Positions 1-5,998 of a DNA stretch of 6,899 nucleotides are shown here, piece after piece. Location: contig CALFGU010000069.1 in NCBI GenBank assembly GCA_937877685.1, positions 1-6,899 on the forward strand, written 5' to 3'. The notes beneath the pieces are model-generated. The model had not been told where the DNA came from. It did not search any database and saw nothing but the letters and a program-made list of their open reading frames with translations. The position numbers and the translations under genes were made by a program. The stretch's first letter is position 1, and the number at the start of each line of letters is the position of its first letter. The DNA comes from an uncultured Prevotella sp. Lineage in GTDB: Bacteria; Bacteroidota; Bacteroidia; Bacteroidales; Bacteroidaceae.

Positions 1-76
1 TCCCTATACTTTTACACTGAGTAAAAGCACGAAGTTTAACACCTGTTGAGTTGTTTTAACGGAAGTGTCAAACCAA

Positions 77-123
77 CCTCTCCCCTTAAGATAGGGGGAG
101 GGGACCGCTTTGCGGTGAGGGGG
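77..123. repeat. GC-rich two-hairpin intergenic repeat (REP-like), left copy
   Basis: The sequence reads as two adjacent palindromes. The first pairs CCTCTCCCC (77-85) with GGGGAGGGG (95-103), including one T-G wobble. The second is a perfect ACCGC-TTT-GCGGT hairpin (104-116), followed by a G-run to 123 that could compete for the first C-rich arm. A related element lies at 6833-6872: both share CTCTCCCC, then ATAGGGGGA, then ACCG. This architecture resembles dispersed intergenic palindromes of the REP type. Membership in a genome-wide family is inferred from two copies only. Confidence 0.45.
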
Positions 124-149
124 TATGAAATGAAACTTAGGGTCAACTC

Positions 150-194
150 CTATATCGTAGCCTATTTTTTACAGAAATAGCCAAACTACTATAG
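150..194 (-). terminator. Imperfect hairpin right after the receptor stop codon, possible terminator
   Basis: On the minus-strand transcript the stem begins one base after the TAA stop. CTATA (194-190) pairs with TATAG (154-150), GTAG (189-186) with CTAC (160-157) past a 2-nt GA bulge, and an inner CTATTT (180-175) with AAATAG (167-162) around a 7-nt loop. No U-tract follows, so it is not a classical intrinsic terminator. It may instead protect the 3' end or pause transcription. Confidence 0.3.
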
Positions 195-195
195 T

Positions 196-2430
196 TTAGA
201 ACATCACAGACAAGTGTGCCAAGAAGTTTGTTCCCGCTTGTGCGGCATAGCCTGTATAATTCACACGGTTGTTAGGCGTGCCCAAATATTCGGATGAGGC
301 CCAACCGTTGTTTTCATACTTTTCGTTGAACACGTTATAGACCGTTACGCCAATGCAAAGGCTTTTCGCGTAGCGCTTCGGCGAGAAGGTGTAACTGAGG
401 TCGAGATTGCTCACGCAGTAAGCATCCAATTTGTGCGCATCAATGTCAGCGTTGCTCATGTATTGCTCACCCACGTATTGCGTTTGGAGTTCCGCACGCC
501 AACCCTTAAGAGTATACGCCAACTTGCTGTTTGCAATGACGTCGGGCGAGAAGGCAATGTGCGTTTCGCCGTGATTGATTTCTGTGGCAGGGAGAGAATT
601 CCACGCCTCGTCGTAACCGTAGATAGTTTCCTTGAAATCCTTAATGCGGTTTTGGGATAAGGTGAGATTACCCGTCCATTCCAAACCGCAGGGTAAGGAG
701 ACGCCTCCCTGGAGTTCCACTCCCGCACGATAACTCTTGGGAACGTTGGCCGAAACGGGCTCGCCAATTTCATTGAGTGCGCCCGTGAGCACCAACTGAT
801 TCTTATAATCCATCCAGTAAAGGTTTGCCCCTAAATGCCAATGCTTTGCGGTATACGTGGCTCCGAGTTCGTAGTCGGTAAGACGCTCTGCGCGGGGATG
901 CTCTGTGAGATAACCGTCGGTGTAATTGTTGCGCGTGGGTTCCTTATGTGCTCTCGCCACCGAGGCAAAGAGACGCCACTGTTTCGTAGGTTGCCAGTTC
1001 AAACCAAACTTCGGATTGAAGAAATTGAAACGCTCATCGAGGTCAAGGCGTTGCATGCCGTCGCCCGCCCATGAGTTATACTTGTCATTTGTGCCGTCAA
1101 TGACGTAACGGATATGGCGATATTGCGCATCAGCATAGGCTGTGAGCGAAGGCAACAGCAGATACTCCGCACGAGCATAGATGTTGGCATCGTCCTTACG
1201 GGCATCGTTGCGATAGTAATCCGCATTGGGGTCGAGGTTGCCCACGTAGTTTTTCACCCAAAGCACCTTTCCGAAATGGTCTCCCCAATAGCGATTAGCA
1301 GCTCCGCCGAGCGTGGCACGCAGACGGTTATTATTATAATGGAGTGAGAAAACGGCGCCCCCAAAATGGTTGTCCATCGCCTTCTTGCGCACCAAGTCGG
1401 AGCGCTTAAAGGTTTCGCCATTGTGGTCATAGGGAGTCATGCCATATTCTATGAGTTTGCGGTCGGTCTTATACTCTTGATAATAGCCGTCGCCCTTTGT
1501 GTAGTGAAGACCTACGTTCATTTTCCAACGGTTACTGAAACGGTGGTCAACGAGCAACTGCGCGTTGGTCTGCGTATAGTTGTCCGTTTGGTCATCATAG
1601 AAATGTTGCACCCCATTTGCATCAGTAAATATATAGCCACAGGAATTGTAGCGACGGCCATAGGCATCCATCTCCTCGCGAGAGGCGTAGTTCCACGCGT
1701 GATAGGTTTCCTCCGTTCCGCCAAAGAGAATGAGGCGCGCTGTTGTGGCATCGTTAAGATAAGCTGCCTGAGCGTAGTAAGAATTTAAGTCAGCCGAGGC
1801 GCGGTCAATGTATCCCGCCGTGCCGATATTCGAAAGGCGCAGGTCAAACGTCCAATGGTCGTTCAAGAGTCCTGTTCCGAGGCGGAATGTTTCCTTATGT
1901 GTGCGGAACGAACCGCCCGAAAGGCTCACTTCAGCGTAAGGCAGGTGTGAGAAGTCGGAAGTCCGCAGGTTCATACTGGCTCCGAAAGCCCCCGCTCCGT
2001 TAGTTGAGGTGCCCACTCCGCGTTGCAATTGAATGTCCTTCACACTTGATGCCAAGTCGGGCATATTTACCCAGAAGACCGTGTGACTTTCGGCATCATT
2101 AACGGGAATGCCGTTGGCCGTAACGTTAATGCGTGTGGCGTCAACCCCACGGATGCGCAAGGAGGTGTAACCAATTCCCGCTCCGGCGTCACTTGTGGAA
2201 ACGACAGAGGGAGTCATGCTCACGAGGAAGGGAATGTCCTGTCCGTGATTGGTGCGCGAGAGTTGTTCGCGTGAGATGTTTGTAAATGCGATTGGGGTGG
2301 TCGAAGTAGCGCGAGTAGCAATAACGCTCGCTTCGTCTAAAACAATGTCTTGAAGACTATCGTTGCTGGTTTGTGCAACGACAGGAAGCAGTCCTGAGAG
2401 AAGGACCGCAGTTGATAAATGTCTTTTCAT
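196..2430 (-). CDS. TonB-dependent outer-membrane receptor, probable thiamine/TPP importer
   Basis: A 744-residue TonB-dependent receptor that should import thiamine or a thiamine derivative across the outer membrane using TonB-ExbB-ExbD energy. A signal peptide spans residues 1-19 (MKR, hydrophobic core, VVA then Q20). A short TonB-box-like stretch (about 28-38) leads into the plug (about 40-158), with the family signatures LRIRGVDATR-INVTANGIPVND (91-112) and QRGVGTSTNGAGAFGASMNL (136-155). The rest is a beta-barrel rich in alternating aromatics, ending in FLAHLSVMF with a terminal Phe, as expected for BAM recognition. It has no N-terminal CarboxypepD_reg or STN domain and no SusD partner, so it resembles BtuB/FecA-type receptors rather than SusC. 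The start is the ATG at 2430; an in-frame TTG two codons earlier is less likely. The substrate is inferred from the TPP riboswitch upstream; TPP-controlled receptors (called omr1 or OMthi) are known in Bacteroidetes. The plug and barrel alone do not reveal the ligand. Confidence 0.9.
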   Translation of the reverse strand: MKRHLSTAVLLSGLLPVVAQTSNDSLQDIVLDEASVIATRATSTTPIAFTNISREQLSRTNHGQDIPFLVSMTPSVVSTSDAGAGIGYTSLRIRGVDATRINVTANGIPVNDAESHTVFWVNMPDLASSVKDIQLQRGVGTSTNGAGAFGASMNLRTSDFSHLPYAEVSLSGGSFRTHKETFRLGTGLLNDHWTFDLRLSNIGTAGYIDRASADLNSYYAQAAYLNDATTARLILFGGTEETYHAWNYASREEMDAYGRRYNSCGYIFTDANGVQHFYDDQTDNYTQTNAQLLVDHRFSNRWKMNVGLHYTKGDGYYQEYKTDRKLIEYGMTPYDHNGETFKRSDLVRKKAMDNHFGGAVFSLHYNNNRLRATLGGAANRYWGDHFGKVLWVKNYVGNLDPNADYYRNDARKDDANIYARAEYLLLPSLTAYADAQYRHIRYVIDGTNDKYNSWAGDGMQRLDLDERFNFFNPKFGLNWQPTKQWRLFASVARAHKEPTRNNYTDGYLTEHPRAERLTDYELGATYTAKHWHLGANLYWMDYKNQLVLTGALNEIGEPVSANVPKSYRAGVELQGGVSLPCGLEWTGNLTLSQNRIKDFKETIYGYDEAWNSLPATEINHGETHIAFSPDVIANSKLAYTLKGWRAELQTQYVGEQYMSNADIDAHKLDAYCVSNLDLSYTFSPKRYAKSLCIGVTVYNVFNEKYENNGWASSEYLGTPNNRVNYTGYAAQAGTNFLAHLSVMF

Positions 2431-2460
2431 TATCAAAGAGGTTAAGTGAATAATGAAAAG
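2423..2460 (-). promoter_or_regulatory. Start-codon-enclosing inverted repeat, putative translational switch
   Basis: CTTTTCATTAT (minus 2460-2450) is perfectly complementary to ATAATGAAAAG (minus 2433-2423) across a 16-nt spacer, with one further U-G pair (2449/2434) possible inside. The receptor ATG (2430-2428) sits within the downstream arm, so in the RNA hairpin the initiation codon would be base-paired. Bacteroidota generally do not use Shine-Dalgarno pairing and rely on an unstructured initiation region, so this hairpin could hold translation off. The inverted repeat is seen directly; its regulatory role is inferred. Confidence 0.5.
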
Positions 2461-2487
2461 GGGGATCAGATGGAAATGTGAATTTCA

Positions 2488-2513
2488 GTGGCACGTTGCC
2501 GGCAGAGTGCTAC
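2488..2513 (-). promoter_or_regulatory. Leader palindrome, candidate part of the riboswitch expression platform
   Basis: In the minus-strand leader GTAGCAC (2513-2507) faces GTGCCAC (2494-2488), giving a 7-position stem with one A-C mismatch. Its loop carries the self-complementary octamer TGCCGGCA (2497-2504). The same GCAC could instead pair weakly (4 bp) with the GTGC at 2525-2522, and the GCCGGCA could pair with the P5 strand of the riboswitch. These are mutually exclusive options, as expected of an expression platform, but no T-tract follows, so it does not look like an intrinsic terminator. Confidence 0.35.
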
Positions 2514-2533
2514 AATAAACTGCACAAAACCTT

Positions 2534-2620
2534 CTACCTATTTTCCTACGCCGGCATTACCCGGTTCAGGTTCTTGGGTATGATCTCAGCCCAACAAATC
2601 GTTGAGCACCCCTTAGTAAA
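2534..2620 (-). ncRNA. TPP riboswitch (THI element)
   Basis: The minus strand carries the conserved aptamer core in order. GGGGTG (2612-2607) pairs as P2 with the later ATACCC. P3 is CTCAAC-GATTT-GTTGGG (2606-2590). The invariant CTGAGA follows (2589-2584), then ACCTGAA, then P5 CCGG-GTAATG-CCGG (2564-2551), and GCGTAGGAAA closes toward P1. Each is a hallmark of the thiamine pyrophosphate riboswitch. It begins just downstream of a -7 box and ends about 100 nt before the receptor ATG, so TPP should repress the receptor. P1 is less clear: ACTA with TAGGT, containing a bulge. The outer boundaries are approximate. Confidence 0.95.
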
Positions 2621-2628
2621 AGTTAGTG

Positions 2629-2636
2629 CAAAGGTA
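2629..2636 (-). promoter_or_regulatory. Bacteroidota-type -7 promoter box for the riboswitch-receptor transcript
   Basis: The minus strand reads TACCTTTG, matching the Bacteroidota sigma-ABfr -7 consensus TAnnTTTG. It lies 9-12 nt before the aptamer, so transcription starting a few bases downstream would place the riboswitch at the extreme 5' end of the RNA. No good -33 TTTG is visible at the usual spacing, where the sequence is a TTTCTCC-repeat tract. The 10-mer TACCTTTGCA is identical at the other promoter in this window (5815-5824). Confidence 0.65.
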
Positions 2637-2652
2637 AGAAGAAAATCAAAAA

Positions 2653-2730
2653 GGAGAAAGGAGAAAGGAGAAAAACGAAGCGTGGCATTCAAGTACCAGC
2701 TTATTTCTCCTTTCTCCCTTCTCCTTTCTC
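2653..2730 (-). repeat. Inverted array of GGAGAAA / TTTCTCC heptamers, possible terminator
   Basis: On the plus strand three exact tandem GGAGAAA heptamers (2653-2673) are followed after 30 nt by nearly four copies of the complement (2704-2730), the third copy being CTTCTCC. In the minus-strand RNA the arms form a stem of about 20 bp (2730-2711 with 2673-2654), in which the only variant position is a tolerated G-U pair, followed by the T-rich TTTTTGATTTTCTTCT. It begins 19 nt after the stop codon of the large outer-membrane protein, so it may terminate that transcript. The large loop and low GC content make this uncertain. Confidence 0.45.
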
Positions 2731-2748
2731 ATGTATTATATCTGATTT

Positions 2749-5700
2749 TTAGAAGCGTCCCATTCCGCCACCGTAACCTCCCATTCCGCGACCCATTACA
2801 CGGACTGCGGGAGCGCCAGAGTTGCTCTTTGTGTCGCTTCCTTCCGTCTTCTTACCGCCAAAGATATTCAACTTATAGATGAAGTGCACCATGCAGTAAG
2901 AGTGAATGCCATACGACCACGAGTCAGTGCGTTGGTAGGCGCTGATATTGCGACTAATGCTGCTCTGTTCGCGTAGGATATCGTAGAATTGTAGCGAGAG
3001 TGTCGCTGCTTTGCCCTTGAGGAACGAGTGAGAGATTTGGGCGTTCCAGAGAATCTCATTCGTGTTCATGTTTGCCGAAGAATAACCGCGGCGAGAGTTT
3101 ACGCGAATGTCGGTTGAGAAACGCAATCCGAGGTCGGAGTTGATGTTGAGGTGTGCTCCGTAATCAAAGTTCCAAGTTTCGAGATTTGCACGATCCTGAA
3201 CGTCAGATTTTGACTTCTGATAGTTGACATTTCCGAAGATATTGAAATCCCAGTAGGTCGCACGGTAACCAAAGCGGAGGCGTTCGCCAAGGTTGAGCGT
3301 GTTGGTCGTAGCCTTTGTGCTTTCAATGTTGTTGAAGACATTGTGATAGAATTTCAGTGCTTCGGGACCGCTAGCGGGAGGTTCGCCAATGCCAGTTGTG
3401 CGGTTACCAATGTAACCTACTGACGTGTTATACCCTACGTTGGAGTTGGTAGAGATATTCCACAATTTTTCTTCGCCTAATGCGGTGTTGAAACCGAAAT
3501 AGCCACTTGTGCTCCAGTTACCATTGATGTTTTCTGGGCGAGAGAAGTTGCGACCAGTCTCAACGTCGTAAATCGATTTGTTGGTAATGGAGTTTTGATT
3601 CATGTTACCACGAACACCCGCAAAGATACCGCGCTGCGCTTCTGTGTCATACGTGCGGAAGTCAATGTTCATGTTGTGATTCCATGAGGGTTTCAGCCCT
3701 GCGTTACCCGTAGAAATGCTGAGGGGGTTACTGTCGTCGATGATTTCAAGAAGGTTGGTCATCGAGGGTTGAGATGACGAACTGCGGTAGTTAATGTCGA
3801 GGTTTGTCGTTTGGTTAAAGCGGTAGCGCAGACGCACATTGGGTGCCCAGTTGAAGACATCGCGTGTCACGATAGTGTCAATTTGTCCGGGGCGTGTGTA
3901 TTCCATCTTCGTGTGCTGGGGTTTTAAGTCCACGCCAGCGTTGAAGCGGATTTCCTTGGTGTTGTAGCGCACACCCACATTGACATTATGGTCGTTGTAA
4001 GTGTATGTGGCATACTGGCTGTTGTAATCGTCGCGCACCTTCATGAGGAGGTCGGCGTCGGTAGGCACAGTTCCGAAGATGTTAATCGCCTCACCATAGT
4101 TGCCCCAAGGCGAATTGCCTTCGTCATATTGCTCCAAGTTGAAAAGCGAACGGTCAGAATCCTGATAACGATGCGAATATTCGTAACGACCTTCCGCAAA
4201 CCAGTTGTTACCTAAGGGTTCGCTGTAACTCAATCGCGCACTGTAGTTATAATTCTTGCTGGGGCTCGTTGTGTATTGGTTTAAGAACGTAGAAGTGGCG
4301 TTTGCCGCACCATTCTTAAAGTACATGATTTCGTTGAGTGAGTAGTTGTTGCTCTCGCTCTTTGAATAGCCCGCATTCAAACGGATGTTCACGTTACGAC
4401 CTTCGTTTCCGAAACGACGCGTAAAGTTTAACGTACCGCTAAGGTTATGACTCTTGTTGTCATTCATATTTTCGCGGTGCTGACGATTGACCGCGATGGC
4501 CAAGAGTTCGGGATTGATAGTTCCGATAGGTTCTAAAGAAATGCTATCTAACGGACTCTCAATAGCGCCTCCGTCAACCTCGTAAGGATCATCGTTAAAC
4601 GTTGCCGAGCGATTGGAAGAGTTGCCCCTACCTTTGCTGAACGAATAAGAAGGACGGAACATGATGCGCGTCATCGTGTCGGGGTCCCAACGGAGTCGGA
4701 AACCCGTGTTGAAGTTTGTAGAACTGTTGCGACTCTGATTAAATCCGTTAGAGAAGGAACGCGTACTGCTGCTGTTGGTCAAGAAAGTTTCCGTGCTGTT
4801 CGTTGAAAGCGAATGACTCGTGCGGTGACTGTAACGCGCATTACCGCCAATTTCCAATCTGCCCGGTTCTTTCTTTTCCTTACCATTCTCCCAACTGAAG
4901 TCAAGTCCGCCTTCCTTGGAAGCAGTTACGCCTCCGCCGCCACGACCCCAACCTCCGTAACCACGGTCATTCACATTGTTGGCAGAACCATAGATTGTGA
5001 TGCGTGAGTGGTCCGTAAAGTAGTTGACAAATGCCTTTGCTGAGTAGCGATCTTTCGTGCCATAGGCCAAGTCAATATTAGAAACCAATGTCTGATTGAG
5101 TTCGCGCTTCGTAGAAATGTCAAGCACGTTCGTCTCTTCGCCATCGTCGATGCCAGTCATCTCTGTGTAGTCGCTCTTCTTCTGATACGACTTAATCTTG
5201 CTCACCAAGTTAGTGGGGAGATTCTTCATCGCGATATCGGTATCGCCTTTAAAGAAATCCTTTCCGTTAATGAGGAATTCCGTAACCTCTTTACCGTTAA
5301 TCTTTACCTTACCATTGTCGTCAATTTCCGCACCGGGAAGTTGCTTAATCAATGCTTCAAGCGTAGAACCCTCGGGCACACGATAGGCTGAGGCATTGAA
5401 GACGGTGGTGTCCTCTTTCTGTTCCACCTTTGCCGCTACTCCCGTCACGACTGCCGTTCCGAGCATGTCTTCACGAGGAGTAAGGGTGATAATTCCTACG
5501 CGAAGCGTGTCGGTCTTATCCGTAATGTTAATGGTTTGCGACTTAGTGTCGTAACCAATATAACTCACCTTGAGCGTGAATTTACCCGTCTTCTTAATGT
5601 CAAACTTAAACGACCCGTCAGTTTTACTGGTCATGGCCGAAATAACCTTGTCATTTTCTACGACAGACGCCGTGGCATAGGGAAGTGCTGTGCCCGATTC

Positions 5701-5793
5701 GGCATTCTTCACCGTGCCCATAATTACGCACTTTTGCGCCACCATGGCAGTTGCCACGAGCGAAAGCACTAAGGATAGGATAAGTTTCTTCAT
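2749..5793 (-). CDS. TonB-receptor-like outer-membrane beta-barrel protein (CarboxypepD_reg plus OMP_b-brl_3 type)
   Basis: A 1014-residue outer-membrane protein. The signal peptide is at residues 1-19 (MKKLILSLVLSLVATAMVA, then Q20). Residues about 22-105 form a carboxypeptidase-regulatory-like beta-sandwich (GTVKNAESGTALPYATASV, then DGSFKFDI and VSYIGYDTKSQTI). A plug-like segment follows (about 112-230), with LIKQLPGAEIDDNGKVKINGK and the family hallmark GIDDGEETNVLDI (214-226). The rest is a long Asn/Ser-rich barrel whose last strand is about YCMVHFIYKLNIF. Two Gly-rich stretches stand out: 278-288, and a 36-residue tail after the final strand. It has no SusD-like partner and appears to be transcribed alone. 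The ATG at 5793 is preferred over upstream in-frame codons because a promoter box overlaps the extension and the signal peptide starts here. The family is common in Bacteroidota, but its substrates are mostly unknown; I do not assign one. Confidence 0.87.
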   Translation of the reverse strand: MKKLILSLVLSLVATAMVAQKCVIMGTVKNAESGTALPYATASVVENDKVISAMTSKTDGSFKFDIKKTGKFTLKVSYIGYDTKSQTINITDKTDTLRVGIITLTPREDMLGTAVVTGVAAKVEQKEDTTVFNASAYRVPEGSTLEALIKQLPGAEIDDNGKVKINGKEVTEFLINGKDFFKGDTDIAMKNLPTNLVSKIKSYQKKSDYTEMTGIDDGEETNVLDISTKRELNQTLVSNIDLAYGTKDRYSAKAFVNYFTDHSRITIYGSANNVNDRGYGGWGRGGGGVTASKEGGLDFSWENGKEKKEPGRLEIGGNARYSHRTSHSLSTNSTETFLTNSSSTRSFSNGFNQSRNSSTNFNTGFRLRWDPDTMTRIMFRPSYSFSKGRGNSSNRSATFNDDPYEVDGGAIESPLDSISLEPIGTINPELLAIAVNRQHRENMNDNKSHNLSGTLNFTRRFGNEGRNVNIRLNAGYSKSESNNYSLNEIMYFKNGAANATSTFLNQYTTSPSKNYNYSARLSYSEPLGNNWFAEGRYEYSHRYQDSDRSLFNLEQYDEGNSPWGNYGEAINIFGTVPTDADLLMKVRDDYNSQYATYTYNDHNVNVGVRYNTKEIRFNAGVDLKPQHTKMEYTRPGQIDTIVTRDVFNWAPNVRLRYRFNQTTNLDINYRSSSSQPSMTNLLEIIDDSNPLSISTGNAGLKPSWNHNMNIDFRTYDTEAQRGIFAGVRGNMNQNSITNKSIYDVETGRNFSRPENINGNWSTSGYFGFNTALGEEKLWNISTNSNVGYNTSVGYIGNRTTGIGEPPASGPEALKFYHNVFNNIESTKATTNTLNLGERLRFGYRATYWDFNIFGNVNYQKSKSDVQDRANLETWNFDYGAHLNINSDLGLRFSTDIRVNSRRGYSSANMNTNEILWNAQISHSFLKGKAATLSLQFYDILREQSSISRNISAYQRTDSWSYGIHSYCMVHFIYKLNIFGGKKTEGSDTKSNSGAPAVRVMGRGMGGYGGGMGRF

Positions 5794-5816
5794 AATAAGG
5801 GAATTTAATTGTAATG

Positions 5817-5824
5817 CAAAGGTA
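5817..5824 (-). promoter_or_regulatory. Bacteroidota-type -7 promoter box for the large outer-membrane protein
   Basis: The minus strand reads TACCTTTG, a full match to TAnnTTTG. It lies 23 nt before the ATG at 5793, implying a very short 5' leader. It falls inside the longest open frame, which argues that the in-frame codons upstream of 5793 are not translated. A -33 element is not evident. The leader (CATTACAATTAAATTCCCTT) is AT-rich and lacks a Shine-Dalgarno sequence, as usual in this phylum. Confidence 0.6.
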
Positions 5825-5908
5825 GTAAAAACAGTCATTACCACCTAATCTTTACACCTACTACTCGACCAATCCCCCTTTTTTCAAGACGAATGAGTAA
5901 TTGTAAAA

Positions 5909-5967
5909 ACAAAGTGAGGAAGAATGTGCCTAAAGTTAGACTTCAGACGCATTCTTCCTCACTTTGT
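5909..5967 (-). terminator. Strong hairpin terminator downstream of tyrA
   Basis: ACAAAGTGAGGAAGAATG (5909-5926) and its exact complement (5950-5967) form a perfect 18-bp stem. On the minus-strand RNA the hairpin extends inward through an additional 6-bp stem (CTGAAG 5946-5941 with CTTTAG 5935-5930, containing one G-U) around a 5-nt TCTAA loop. After the stem the minus strand runs TTTTTAC. It starts 31 nt past the tyrA stop codon. The U-run and the G-U pairs, which exist only in the minus-strand RNA, fix its direction. Confidence 0.85.
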
Positions 5968-5998
5968 GACGGGTATTTCTGAATCTGTTTTTTGAAGG

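Larger units (their letters stand above)
1..195. other. Intergenic region without a gene, left end
   Basis: No convincing coding frame or promoter box is visible on either strand. It lies downstream of the receptor gene. It contains a small perfect hairpin at 9-27 (CTTTTAC, 5-nt loop, GTAAAAG) with no T-tract on either side, a GC-rich two-hairpin repeat at 77-123, and an imperfect hairpin at 150-194 just past the receptor stop codon. The last two are listed separately. Confidence 0.6.

Noticed and set aside
1366..1788. 140-codon hydrophobic plus-strand frame resembling a membrane protein
   Set aside because: It is antisense to the barrel of the receptor; the hydrophobic composition follows from the reverse complement of barrel codons.
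2431..2436. TTG start two codons upstream of the receptor ATG
   Set aside because: An ATG giving a standard signal peptide (MKRHLS) lies immediately downstream; TTG starts are rarer and nothing supports this one.
2653..2730. CRISPR-like array
   Set aside because: The units are 7-nt tandem copies without spacers, and the second block is inverted, so this is a simple-repeat palindrome.
2478..2882. 134-codon open frame on the plus strand
   Set aside because: It runs antisense through the riboswitch, the heptamer array and the end of the large outer-membrane gene, and its product is low-complexity with no family features.
196..5793. SusC/SusD-type glycan utilisation locus
   Set aside because: Neither barrel protein has an adjacent SusD-like lipoprotein, there are no glycoside hydrolases or regulators, and the two genes have separate promoters.
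5794..5844. N-terminal extension of the large outer-membrane protein by 17 codons
   Set aside because: The promoter -7 box (5817-5824) lies inside it and the signal peptide begins with MKK at 5793, so the extension is untranslated leader and promoter.
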